Assembly (NCBI RefSeq): GCF_003626575.1
Contig: NZ_RBDY01000013.1
Span: 122,584 to 186,583, forward strand
Reading direction: 5' to 3'
DNA: 64,000 nucleotides
DNA from: Streptomyces radicis
Lineage (GTDB): Bacteria; Actinomycetota; Actinomycetes; Streptomycetales; Streptomycetaceae
A model generated the notes under the pieces. The model saw nothing but the letters and a program-made list of their open reading frames with translations. It made no database searches and had not been told where the DNA came from. This document shows positions 1 through 7,708 of this stretch, in pieces; the first letter of the stretch is position 1; each line of letters starts with the position of its first letter. Position numbers and translations under genes: made by a program.

Positions 1-1
1 G

Positions 2-151
2 ACGTTCACGCGCGTGGAGACGCTGTCGGAACGGCCCGCCGCGTACTCCGACCTGGTCCAGATCGATCGGCGCACGGTCGGGGTGCTCTATGAGACGGGC
101 ACCGAAGGACCGTACGAGACCATCGAGTTCCGTCGCCTGACCGACCTCTGA
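2..151 (+). CDS. Sialidase (GH33), C-terminal end only
   Basis: The reading frame is open from the window edge and stops at 149-151. The 49 visible residues include AYSDLVQIDRRTVGVLYETG followed by a beta-strand ending EFRRLTDL. This is the usual last blade of bacterial exo-alpha-sialidases, which release terminal sialic acid from glycans outside the cell. Only the last propeller strand is present, so the catalytic residues and secretion signal are off-window. The gene converges on the aldolase/ABC transporter operon at 193-6695, which would take up and cleave the released sugar. The identification rests on a short tail plus context. Confidence 0.75.
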   Translation, partial: TFTRVETLSERPAAYSDLVQIDRRTVGVLYETGTEGPYETIEFRRLTDL

Positions 152-192
152 TCAACGGCGTTCGACCGGCCGCCGGGCCCGCCTCCGCGTCA

Positions 193-1113
193 TCACAGCA
201 GCCCGGCGGCCGTCAGGTGTCCCGCGATCAGGGCCGTCTCCTCGTCGGTCAGCGGCGTCTGCGGCTCGGCGACCGTCGCGTGGTCGATGACCCCGCGCAG
301 CCGCAGCGCCGCCTTGAACGCCCCGATCCCCGCCGCGCCCCTGCCCATGCGCGCGGGCGAGCCGACGCCCACGATGGCGAACAGCGCGGCAAGCCGCTCC
401 TGTTCGGCGCGGGCGGCGGCCCAGTCGCCCGCGACACAGGCCCGGTGGACGCGGACATAGCCCGCGGGGTCCACATTGCCGAGCCCGGGCACGGCGCCGT
501 CGGCGCCGATCAACATCGCGGTGTCGACCAGCAGTTCGGAGCCGGTGAGCACGCTGAAGCCGGGGGCGCGGCCGCGCACCACCTCGCGCAGCGCGCCCTC
601 GTCGCCGCTTGAGTCCTTGAGCCCCGCGAGCACCCCGTCGGCCGCCAGGCGCAGCACGACGTCGGTGGGCAGCTTGGTGCCCACCGACGTGGGCAGGTCG
701 TAGGCGACCACGGGAACGCCCGCGGCCTCGGCGATCAGCCGGTAGTGCCGTTCGATCTCGGCGGGGTGGGTGCGGGTGTAGAACGGCGCGGTGGCCACGA
801 TCGCGTCCGCGCCCGCCGCGACGGCCGCGCGCGCGTGGTCGAGGACGCGCGGCGTGGTCATGTCGATCGCCCCGGCGAGCACGGGCAGCGCGCCGCCGAC
901 GTGGGCGACCACGGCCTCGGTCACCGCGCGGCGCGCGCGGTCGGTCAGGAACGCGGCCTCGGACGACGAGCCGAGGACGAACAGGCCGTCCACGCCCGCG
1001 CCCATGAGGTGGTCGACGAGCCGGAGCAGCGAGCCGGTGTCGAGCTCGCCGTCCGGGGTGAACGGGGTGCAGACGGGTGGGATGACGCCGGTGAGCCGGA
1101 GCGGGTCGCTCAT
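193..1113 (-). CDS. N-acetylneuraminate lyase / DapA-family aldolase
   Basis: This 306-residue protein has the length and layout of class I Schiff-base aldolases of the DapA/NanA family (TIM barrel). The N-terminal loop GLFVLGSSSEAA occupies the carboxylate-binding GxxGE position, YDLP carries the catalytic tyrosine, and GLKDSSGD carries the Schiff-base lysine. It is the last gene of a minus-strand operon, and its ATG overlaps the upstream ATPase stop as ATGA. The neighbouring sialidase tail, dipeptide-type ABC importer and GntR regulator favour N-acetylneuraminate lyase, giving ManNAc and pyruvate. The KDSSGD and YDLP motifs would also suit a dihydrodipicolinate synthase or a 2-keto-3-deoxy-sugar aldolase. 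The family is certain; the substrate is inferred. Confidence 0.85.
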   Translation of the reverse strand: MSDPLRLTGVIPPVCTPFTPDGELDTGSLLRLVDHLMGAGVDGLFVLGSSSEAAFLTDRARRAVTEAVVAHVGGALPVLAGAIDMTTPRVLDHARAAVAAGADAIVATAPFYTRTHPAEIERHYRLIAEAAGVPVVAYDLPTSVGTKLPTDVVLRLAADGVLAGLKDSSGDEGALREVVRGRAPGFSVLTGSELLVDTAMLIGADGAVPGLGNVDPAGYVRVHRACVAGDWAAARAEQERLAALFAIVGVGSPARMGRGAAGIGAFKAALRLRGVIDHATVAEPQTPLTDEETALIAGHLTAAGLL

Positions 1114-2171
1114 GGCAGCCGCTCCGTGGCGGCCGCGCCGGGCGCGCCGCCGGTGGCCTGGGCGACGAGGTCGCGCGTCGACTCGTGCTCGCCCACGGGG
1201 TGATGACAGCGGAATCGGTGCATACCGTCAGTCTTCCCGCCGTCCGCGCTGACGTCGGGCATCGACTCGGCGCACACGTGGTCGGCCTTCCAGCACCGGG
1301 TGCGGAACGGGCAGCCGCTGGGCGGGCGCACGGCCGAGGGCACGGGGCCGACCAGCGGGATGGGGTCGATGGGGTCGAGGAGCCCGGGGGTCGCGGAGAA
1401 CAGCGCGCGGGTGTACGGGTGCCGCGCGTGCGCCGTGACGCGCGCCGCCGGGGTCTCCTCGACGATCCGGCCGAGGTACATGGTGATGACGCGGTCGCTC
1501 ACGCGGCGCACGGTCTGGATGTCGTGCGACACGAAGACCAGGGCGAGGCCGAGCCGTTCCTTGAGGTCGAGGAGGAGGTTGAGGATCTGGGCGCGCACGG
1601 AGACGTCCAACGCGCTCGTCGGCTCGTCCGCGACGACCAGCTCGGGCTCGAGGGCGAGCGCGCGGGCGATGGCGACGCGTTGGCGCTGGCCGCCGGAGAG
1701 CTGCCCCGGCAGCGCGTCGGCCAGCTGCCGGGGCAGGCCGACCAGGCCCATCAACTCCCTTACCCGCTCCTCCCGTCGGGCCGGGGTGCCCACGCGGTGC
1801 ACATCGAGGGGGTCGCGCAGGACGCGGCGCACGGGCAGCCTGCGGTTGAGGGCGGTCGAGGGGTCCTGGAAGACCATCCCGACCTGGGCGCCGATCGTGC
1901 GGCGGCGCTCGTCGGCGGTCATGGCCCACAGGTCGCGGCCCCGGTAGGACACCGTGCCGCGGGTGGGGCGTTCGACCCCGACGAGGACGCGGGCCAGGGT
2001 GGACTTGCCGCAGCCGGACTCGCCGACGACGCCGACCGTCTCGCGCGGGGCGATGTCCAGGTCCGCGCCGGTCAGCGCGTGGACCTTGTCGGGGCGGAAG
2101 AGGCCGCCGGTGCGGGCGTGGTAGACCATGTGCGCGTCGCTGACGGTCATCAGGGGCGTCGTGGGGGTCAT
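1110..2171 (-). CDS. Oligopeptide-type ABC transporter ATPase (OppF/DppF-like)
   Basis: This 353-residue ABC ATPase has Walker A GESGCGKST, the signature LSGGQRQR and Walker B VVADEPTSALD. The C-terminal oligopeptide/dipeptide extension contains the cysteine-bearing PFRTRCWKADHVC. It powers import through the permeases encoded upstream. I chose the ATG at 2171 because it overlaps the preceding TGA as ATGA, like every junction in this operon; the frame stays open further upstream but inside the previous gene. Dipeptide/nickel-type importers carry sialic acid in some bacteria, for example SiaEFGI of Corynebacterium, so the substrate here may be sialic acid rather than peptides. Confidence 0.9.
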   Translation of the reverse strand: MTPTTPLMTVSDAHMVYHARTGGLFRPDKVHALTGADLDIAPRETVGVVGESGCGKSTLARVLVGVERPTRGTVSYRGRDLWAMTADERRRTIGAQVGMVFQDPSTALNRRLPVRRVLRDPLDVHRVGTPARREERVRELMGLVGLPRQLADALPGQLSGGQRQRVAIARALALEPELVVADEPTSALDVSVRAQILNLLLDLKERLGLALVFVSHDIQTVRRVSDRVITMYLGRIVEETPAARVTAHARHPYTRALFSATPGLLDPIDPIPLVGPVPSAVRPPSGCPFRTRCWKADHVCAESMPDVSADGGKTDGMHRFRCHHPVGEHESTRDLVAQATGGAPGAAATERLP

Positions 2172-4129
2172 CGGGCTGCCTCGCTGCTCTCTGAGCCGTC
2201 GCTTCCGGCGACGGTCGCCGGGTGGTGGCAGGCGACCGTGTGCAGGCGCCCAGGGGCGCGGACGTCGGGGAGCGGCGTCGCGCACACGTCGGTGGCCATG
2301 GGGCAGCGGTCGCCGAAGCGGCAGCCCTCGGGGAAGTCGGCGGGGGACGGCACCACGCCCCGGATCTGGGTGAGCCGCTCGGCGGCGGACTCGAGGGAGA
2401 GCACCGAGCCGAGCAGGCCACGCGTGTAGTGGTGCGCCGGGTGCTCGACGAGGTCGGCGGTGACGCCCTTCTCGACGAGCTGCCCCCCGTACATCACGAC
2501 CACCCGGTCGGTGACGTCGGCGACGAGCGCCAGGTCGTGGGAGACCAGGATCAGCGCGAAGCCGAGATCGGCGCGCAGCCGCAGCAGCAGCTCGATGACC
2601 TGCGCCTGCACGGTGACGTCGAGCGCCGTGGTGGGCTCGTCGGCCACGATGAGGCGGGGGTCCCGGGAGAGCGCCATCGCGATCAGCACGCGCTGCCGCT
2701 GGCCGCCCGACAGCTCGTGGGGGTAGGCGCGCAGGGTGCGTTCGGGGTCGAGGCCGACGAGCGCGAGCAGCTCGGCCGGGGTCCTGCCGCCGCCGCGCCG
2801 CACGAGCTGCTTGAGCTGGGCGCGGATGGGCATCGCGGGGTTGAGCGAGGAGAGCGCGTCCTGGTAGACCATCGCCATCTCGTGGCCGAGGAGGGGGCGG
2901 CGGGCGCGCGGCGGGAGACCGTTGAGCTCGCGCCCGTCGAAGCGCACGCTGCCGCCCACGCGGGCCGTGCGCGGCTGGAGGCCCATCACGGTCAACGCGG
3001 TCAGCGACTTGCCGCAGCCCGACTCGCCGACAAGACCGAGGACCTCGCCGGGGTGGACGTCGAAGCTGACGCCGTCCACGACGTCACGCCCTCCGTGGGC
3101 GCGGTCGAAGCCGATGGTCAGGTCGCGCACGGACAGGATCGGCTCGCCCAGGCCCGTGGGGCGGGCGCGCTCGCGCAGCCGGTGGGCGGCCTCGGCGAGG
3201 CCGGGCAACGCCAGGGGCGCGCGCGGGCGTTCCCGCTCGTCCGCGGGCCCGGCCGCCTGCTCGGGCAGCGCCGGAACGTCCCGCGCGGGCGCCTCGGGAA
3301 CCCTTCGCGCGCGGGGCGCGGCCCAGGCGTCGGAGACGCCCTCGGCGAGGATGTTGAGCGACAGGACGGTGGCCAGCATCAGCAGCCCGGGGAAGACGGT
3401 GGCCCACCAGCCGCCGAGCAGGACCAGGTTCTTGCCCTCGGCGATGACGCTGCCCCACGACGGCTCGGGCGGCCGCACGCCCGCGCCGATGAACGAGAGC
3501 GACGCCTCGAGCACGATCGCGTCCGCCACCATCACCGTGCAGAACACCAGGATGGGCGCGGCGCAGTTGATGGCCACGTGCCGGATCAGGATGTGCCGGG
3601 TGCGGGCGCCGATGACGCGCTCGGCGGTGACATAGTCCTCGCCGTACTGGGCCATGACGTTGGCGCGCACGACGCGCGCGATCGGCGGCGTGTAGAGGAA
3701 CGCGATCGCGCAGATCAGCACGGGGATGCCGCCGCCGAAGACGGAGATCAGCACGGCGGCGAGGGCGATGCCGGGGAAGGCCATCACGATGTCGAGCGAG
3801 CGCATCAGCGTCTCGTCCACCGCCTTGCGCGACGTGGCGGCGATCGCGCCCAGGACCGCGCCCGCGGCCAGCGCGAGCAGCGTGGCGCCGAGCCCGATGG
3901 CCAACGACCAGCGCGCGCCGTGCATCAGGCGGCTGAGGATGTCGCGGCCGAGGCTGTCCTGGCCCATCCAGTGCTCGCCTGAAGGGCCTTCGGCCGCGGC
4001 GTCCTGCGCGTACGGATCGTGCGGGGCGACGAGCGGCGCGAGGAGCGCGGTCAGGACGATGACGGCGACGAGCAGGAGCGCGCCGCGGGAGAGCGGCGGG
4101 AGCCGGGTGAACCACGCGGGGGACTTCAT
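2168..4129 (-). CDS. ABC transporter permease-ATPase fusion (DppC-DppD type)
   Basis: This 653-residue protein joins two normally separate subunits. Residues about 1-280 form a DppC/OppC-type permease: a cytoplasmic start, a first membrane helix (LLLVAVIVLTALLAPLVAP), GQDSLGRDILSRLMHGAR, and further hydrophobic spans. A proline/alanine-rich linker leads to an ATPase at about 330-653 with GESGCGKS, LSGGQRQR, VADEPTTALD and a cysteine-containing C-terminal extension. Such fusions recur in actinobacterial dipeptide-type importers. The ATG at 4129 overlaps the upstream stop as ATGA. With the second permease and the separate OppF-like ATPase it would complete a heteromeric importer. Confidence 0.92.
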   Translation of the reverse strand: MKSPAWFTRLPPLSRGALLLVAVIVLTALLAPLVAPHDPYAQDAAAEGPSGEHWMGQDSLGRDILSRLMHGARWSLAIGLGATLLALAAGAVLGAIAATSRKAVDETLMRSLDIVMAFPGIALAAVLISVFGGGIPVLICAIAFLYTPPIARVVRANVMAQYGEDYVTAERVIGARTRHILIRHVAINCAAPILVFCTVMVADAIVLEASLSFIGAGVRPPEPSWGSVIAEGKNLVLLGGWWATVFPGLLMLATVLSLNILAEGVSDAWAAPRARRVPEAPARDVPALPEQAAGPADERERPRAPLALPGLAEAAHRLRERARPTGLGEPILSVRDLTIGFDRAHGGRDVVDGVSFDVHPGEVLGLVGESGCGKSLTALTVMGLQPRTARVGGSVRFDGRELNGLPPRARRPLLGHEMAMVYQDALSSLNPAMPIRAQLKQLVRRGGGRTPAELLALVGLDPERTLRAYPHELSGGQRQRVLIAMALSRDPRLIVADEPTTALDVTVQAQVIELLLRLRADLGFALILVSHDLALVADVTDRVVVMYGGQLVEKGVTADLVEHPAHHYTRGLLGSVLSLESAAERLTQIRGVVPSPADFPEGCRFGDRCPMATDVCATPLPDVRAPGRLHTVACHHPATVAGSDGSESSEAAR

Positions 4130-5085
4130 GTGGCGCTCCTCAGCCGGGGGTTGACCAGGAGGTAGAGGATGTCGATCACGAGGTTGACGACGACGAACCC
4201 GGCGGCCGTGGTGAGGACGACGCCCTGGACGACGGCGGGGTCGCCGTTGCGCACGGCGTCGATCATCAGCTTGCCCATGCCGGGCAGCGAGAAGATCGTC
4301 TCGATCACGACCGCGCCGCCGAGCAGGTAGCCCACGCGCAGCCCGAGCACGGTCAGGGGGTTGATGAGGGCGTTGCGCAGAACGTTCCGCCCGACCACGA
4401 CCACCGGCGGCAGTCCGCCGCCGATCGCGGTGCGGACGTAGTCGCGGTCGAGCTCCTCGACCACCGCCGTGCGGACGATGCGGGTGAGCTGCGCGGCGAC
4501 CGGCAGGGAGAGCGCGAGGGCTGGCAGCGTCATCGTCTCCAGCCAGCCGGTGAACGAGTCGGCGGGGTTGGTGTAGCCGCCCGTCGGGAACCAGCCCCAC
4601 TCGACGCCGAAGTACTGGATCATCAGCAGCGCCAGCCAGAAGCTGGGCGCGGCCACGCCGGTCAGCGACACGACGCGGATGAGCTGGTCGAGCGCCCTGT
4701 CGCGGTGGATCGCCGCGGTGACGCCCAGCACGAGGGAGAGGACGACGGCGATCCCGAGGCCGAGGAAGGTGAGTTGGAGGGTGAGCGGCAACGCCGTGCT
4801 CACCTGGTCGATCACGGGGGCGCGGGTCAGCACGCTGATGCCCAGGTCGCCGGTGAGCAGGTCGCCCACGAAGTCGAGGTAGCGCACGGGCAGCGGGTCG
4901 AGGAGCCCGTTCTCCTCGCGGAACCGGTGGAGCTGCTCCTCGGTGGGGTTGGCGCCCTGGAAGTAGGCGGAGGCCGGGTCCATGTCCGAGAACCGCATGA
5001 CCAGGAAGACGAAAAGGACGATGCCGAGCATGAGCGGGATCAGCAGGAGGACGCGCCGCAGCAGCATCCGGGCGACGACGATCAC
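4126..5085 (-). CDS. ABC transporter permease (DppB type)
   Basis: This is a roughly 319-residue integral membrane protein of the DppB/OppB family. It has an N-terminal helix followed by a periplasmic-type segment (FQGANPTEEQLHRFREENGL), then several helices including GVAAPSFWLALLMIQYFG. The C-terminal cytoplasmic loop GYLLGGAVVIETIFSLPGMG is diagnostic of the family. I chose the GTG at 5085 because it overlaps the binding-protein stop as GTGA; an ATG at 5067 is the alternative. The downstream fusion gene overlaps as ATGA. It forms one half of the membrane channel. Confidence 0.9.
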   Translation of the reverse strand: MIVVARMLLRRVLLLIPLMLGIVLFVFLVMRFSDMDPASAYFQGANPTEEQLHRFREENGLLDPLPVRYLDFVGDLLTGDLGISVLTRAPVIDQVSTALPLTLQLTFLGLGIAVVLSLVLGVTAAIHRDRALDQLIRVVSLTGVAAPSFWLALLMIQYFGVEWGWFPTGGYTNPADSFTGWLETMTLPALALSLPVAAQLTRIVRTAVVEELDRDYVRTAIGGGLPPVVVVGRNVLRNALINPLTVLGLRVGYLLGGAVVIETIFSLPGMGKLMIDAVRNGDPAVVQGVVLTTAAGFVVVNLVIDILYLLVNPRLRSAT

Positions 5086-6695
5086 GACGAGGCGGGCCTT
5101 GCCTGGAGCACGTTGATGCCGGGGTAGGCCTGGGCGCGGACCCCGGTGATCCGGTCGGGGTCCCAGGCGGTCAGCAGCTCGGTGTGCACGATCGGGTAGA
5201 GCACGGCCTGCTCGGCGACGATGTCCAGGTACTCCTGGGTGAGCTCCAGCTTGCGCCCCGGGTCGGGCTCGGCGCTCGCCTCGTCCATGCGCGCGAACAG
5301 GTCGGCGGCGTCGTCGCTGCCGCCCCAGCGCGCGTACCGCATCCACAGCCCGTCGGCCGTGTAGTTGTAGCGCAGGATCAGGTCGGCGTCGAGGCCGAAC
5401 TGGTTGGGGTTGGAGACGGCGGCGACGACCTGGTAGTCCTGGTTCTGGTCCATCTTGGTGAAGAGGGCCGAGGTCTCCTGCGGCTCCAGCGTCGTCGAGA
5501 CGCCGATCGCGTCCCATGACTCCTTGATGGTCGGCAGGCAGTCCACCAGCCAACTGACGTTCACCGCCATCAGGTTGACGCTCAGATCGGTGACGCCCGC
5601 CTCGGCGAGCAGCTCCCTGGCGCGGTCGGGGTCGTAGGCGTAGACGGTGCTCGCGGGGCGGTGCGTGGGGTTGCCCTCGTCGAGGAACGACGTGGCGGGG
5701 GCGCCGTAGCCGCGCAGGCCGACCTCGACGAGCTGGTCGATGTCGACCGCGTACAGCAGCGCCTGCCTGACGCGGACGTCGTCGAACGGGGCGTTGGCCG
5801 TGTTGAACATGAGGAAGGCATGATTCATGCCCGCGCCGCCCCGCACCTCGCGGCCGTCGTCGCGCAGCTGCTCGACGTTGGCGTAGGGGATGTTCTCGGC
5901 GATCTGGGCCTCGGCGCTGTCGCCGGAGACGCGGGCGACGCGGGGGGCGGCGTCCACGACGCTCAGCCAGTTCATGCGGGGGAACGCGGGCGGGCGCGGG
6001 CCGTTGTAGCCGTCGAACGCCTCGAACGTGGTGTTGGACTTGGGCTGGTGCGAGGCCAGCCGGTAGGGGCCCGAGCCCACGACGAGGCCGCCGGTGGCCT
6101 CGTCCCACGCGCCCTCCTCGCCGAAGACGTGCCGCGGCATGATCTTGGCGATGCCGAGGCGCTTGGCGGCGTCGGGGAACGCGTAGTGGAAGCGCAGCTC
6201 GACGGTCCGGTCGTCGACCCGGGTGACCTCGCGCAGCCAGGTGTGGAAGAACGACCTGGTCAGCACCATGGCCTCGGGGTCGAGCACCCGCTCGAACGTG
6301 AAGACCACGTCATCGGCGGTCACCGGCTCCCCGTCGTGCCATGTCGCGCCCTCGCGCAGGGAGAAGCTCCACGTGGTGGCGCTCGTGTCGGCGGGCAGCG
6401 CGGTGGCGAGCGCGGGGTAGGGCTCGCGCGTGATCGGGTCGGTGTCGAGCAGGCCCTCGTAGAGGTGCTGGATCGCCGCCATGGAGAACGCGGACGCGGT
6501 CTGGGTCGGGTCCCAACTCTGGTCGTTCCCATAGCCGATGACCGCGGTCAGCTCGTCGAGCCCGTCACCTCCCGCGCCGCTGTCGTTGGTCGAGGCGGGG
6601 CCCGAGCAGGCCCCCACGGTGGCGGTGATCGCTCCCGCGGCGCCGAGGGCGCCGGTGAACTTGAGAAAGGCCCTGCGGTCAAGACTGTGGCTCAC
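5082..6695 (-). CDS. Tat-exported lipoprotein, ABC solute-binding protein family 5
   Basis: This 537-residue extracellular binding protein opens the operon. The N-terminus carries a twin-arginine motif (RRAFLKFTG), a hydrophobic stretch and a lipobox ending VGAC, so it should be exported folded and anchored as a lipoprotein. The mature part has the family-5 features LREGATWHDGEPVTADDV and RVRQALLYAVDID. Family-5 proteins bind peptides, nickel, opines or, in some bacteria, sialic acid. Adjacent sialidase and NanA-type genes favour sialic acid here, but nothing in the sequence proves it. The promoter and probable operator lie at 6696-6893. Confidence 0.9.
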   Translation of the reverse strand: MSHSLDRRAFLKFTGALGAAGAITATVGACSGPASTNDSGAGGDGLDELTAVIGYGNDQSWDPTQTASAFSMAAIQHLYEGLLDTDPITREPYPALATALPADTSATTWSFSLREGATWHDGEPVTADDVVFTFERVLDPEAMVLTRSFFHTWLREVTRVDDRTVELRFHYAFPDAAKRLGIAKIMPRHVFGEEGAWDEATGGLVVGSGPYRLASHQPKSNTTFEAFDGYNGPRPPAFPRMNWLSVVDAAPRVARVSGDSAEAQIAENIPYANVEQLRDDGREVRGGAGMNHAFLMFNTANAPFDDVRVRQALLYAVDIDQLVEVGLRGYGAPATSFLDEGNPTHRPASTVYAYDPDRARELLAEAGVTDLSVNLMAVNVSWLVDCLPTIKESWDAIGVSTTLEPQETSALFTKMDQNQDYQVVAAVSNPNQFGLDADLILRYNYTADGLWMRYARWGGSDDAADLFARMDEASAEPDPGRKLELTQEYLDIVAEQAVLYPIVHTELLTAWDPDRITGVRAQAYPGINVLQARPASS

Positions 6696-6720
6696 GTCGC
6701 CTCCAGCGGCTCCGGGGAGG

Positions 6721-6754
6721 TCCTACGTTCTACGTCCTACGCCCGAACGTAGGA
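6721..6754. promoter_or_regulatory. Inverted-repeat operator candidate between transporter operon and gntR
   Basis: A perfect 10-bp inverted repeat, TCCTACGTTC (6721-6730) and GAACGTAGGA (6745-6754), lies 26 bp upstream of the binding-protein start. The spacer contains a further TACGTCCTACG echo. GntR/FCD dimers bind short palindromes in such divergent regions, so this is the best operator candidate for the adjacent regulator. No footprint can be inferred beyond the symmetry. Confidence 0.5.
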
Positions 6755-6803
6755 GGGCGCCGGGAGAGAGGTCAAGACCTGTGCGCATACCGTCAACGGA
6801 CCA

Positions 6804-6829
6804 GACATCCCATGTCCCACCTCCGGTGG
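6804..6829. promoter_or_regulatory. Two small adjacent palindromes upstream of gntR
   Basis: GACAT-CCC-ATGTC (6804-6816) is immediately followed by CCACC-TCC-GGTGG (6817-6829). They lie 65-90 bp before the regulator start and could be additional regulator half-sites or elements of the gntR promoter. Their arms are only 5 bp, so chance is a real alternative. Confidence 0.25.
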
Positions 6830-6893
6830 CAGAATGTGAACTCGGGGTCAGGAGTTGGTGCTCATCCGTCCGGGGGGAAGGAAGGGGCAGGCC

Positions 6894-7592
6894 ATGGCAG
6901 CCCGCCGCATGATGTCCGACGAGGTCCAGGAGCAGATCAAGAAGCTGATCCTGCGCCGCCGCCTCGCCCCCGGGGACCCGCTGCCCACGGAGACCGACAT
7001 GATGGGCCTGTTCGGCGTCAGCCGGAACTCCGTGCGGGAGGCGCTCAAGGCGCTCCAGGCCGTCAGCATCGTGGACATCAGGCACGGCTTCGGCACCTAT
7101 GTGGGCTCGCTCAGCCTGGACTCGTTCATCGACGGCATGGTCTTCAGGGCCGCCGTCAGGCACCGCAGGGGGGAGGCCAGCCTCGACGAACTCCTGGAGG
7201 TGCGGGAGGCGTTGGAGGCCGGGCTGATCGTCGGCGTCGCGGGGCGCGTGCCGCGGGAGGACCTGGGGACGCTGCGCGAGGTGGTCGCCACGATGGAACG
7301 TGAGGCCGCCGTGGGCCGGGTGACCGCGGCGACGGACCGCGCGTTCCACCTCGCGCTCTACCGCTCCCTGGGGAACCACCTGCTGAGCGAGGTGCTCGAC
7401 GCGTTCTGGGCGGCGTTCCACCGGGTGCGCGAGGAGCTGAGGGAGGACCGGCACGACCCGCGCGTCACCTGCGACCGGCACAAGGAGATCCTCGCCGCGC
7501 TCGAGTCGGGCGACGGGCCGCGGGCGGCCGAGGCGATGCGGCGCCACTTCGCGGGGATCCGCCAGGTGCTGAGCGAGAGCGCGACGCGCTGA
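6894..7592 (+). CDS. GntR-family transcriptional regulator (FadR/FCD subfamily)
   Basis: This 232-residue protein has a winged helix at residues about 5-70, with the GntR hallmark LAPGDPLPTETDMMGLFGVS followed by RNSVREALKALQ. An all-helical FCD ligand-binding domain follows at 80-225 (VREALEAG, then ATDRAFHLALY). The ATG at 6894 was chosen for the GGAAGGA ribosome site just upstream; an upstream GTG-initiated extension lacks one. It is divergent from the binding-protein operon and probably represses it. Sialic-acid regulators of the NanR type belong to this FCD group, which fits the cluster, but the effector is inferred from context. Confidence 0.88.
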   Translation: MAARRMMSDEVQEQIKKLILRRRLAPGDPLPTETDMMGLFGVSRNSVREALKALQAVSIVDIRHGFGTYVGSLSLDSFIDGMVFRAAVRHRRGEASLDELLEVREALEAGLIVGVAGRVPREDLGTLREVVATMEREAAVGRVTAATDRAFHLALYRSLGNHLLSEVLDAFWAAFHRVREELREDRHDPRVTCDRHKEILAALESGDGPRAAEAMRRHFAGIRQVLSESATR

Positions 7593-7708
7593 GGGGGCGC
7601 GGCGGGGGCCGCGCCGAGAAGCGGCGGCGAGGCGTCGGACGGGTCGATGACGATGTCGATGTCGCCGCGCTCGACGCCCTCGGTGCTGGCGGATCCGGTG
7701 CGGATCAT
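7358..7708 (-). CDS. Possible small ORF coupled to the kinase-like gene
   Basis: An ATG at 7708 overlaps the stop of the kinase-like gene as ATGA. It would start a 116-residue product whose first 30 residues look orderly (RTGSASTEGVERGDIDIVID) before becoming low-complexity and running antisense through the 3' third of gntR. The start overlap and the acidic, non-repetitive head suggest a real small gene that has lost its own end. The long antisense overlap argues against the full reading frame. I do not recognise the family. Confidence 0.25.
   Translation of the reverse strand: MIRTGSASTEGVERGDIDIVIDPSDASPPLLGAAPAAPPQRVALSLSTWRIPAKWRRIASAARGPSPDSSAARISLCRSQVTRGSCRSSLSSSRTRWNAAQNASSTSLSRWFPRER

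Noticed and set aside
1185..2429. Long plus-strand open frames across the transporter operon, and similar long frames opposite the defence genes
   Set aside because: They are rich in arginine, alanine, glycine and histidine, lack domains, and lie opposite genes with clear motifs; high GC removes stops in these frames.
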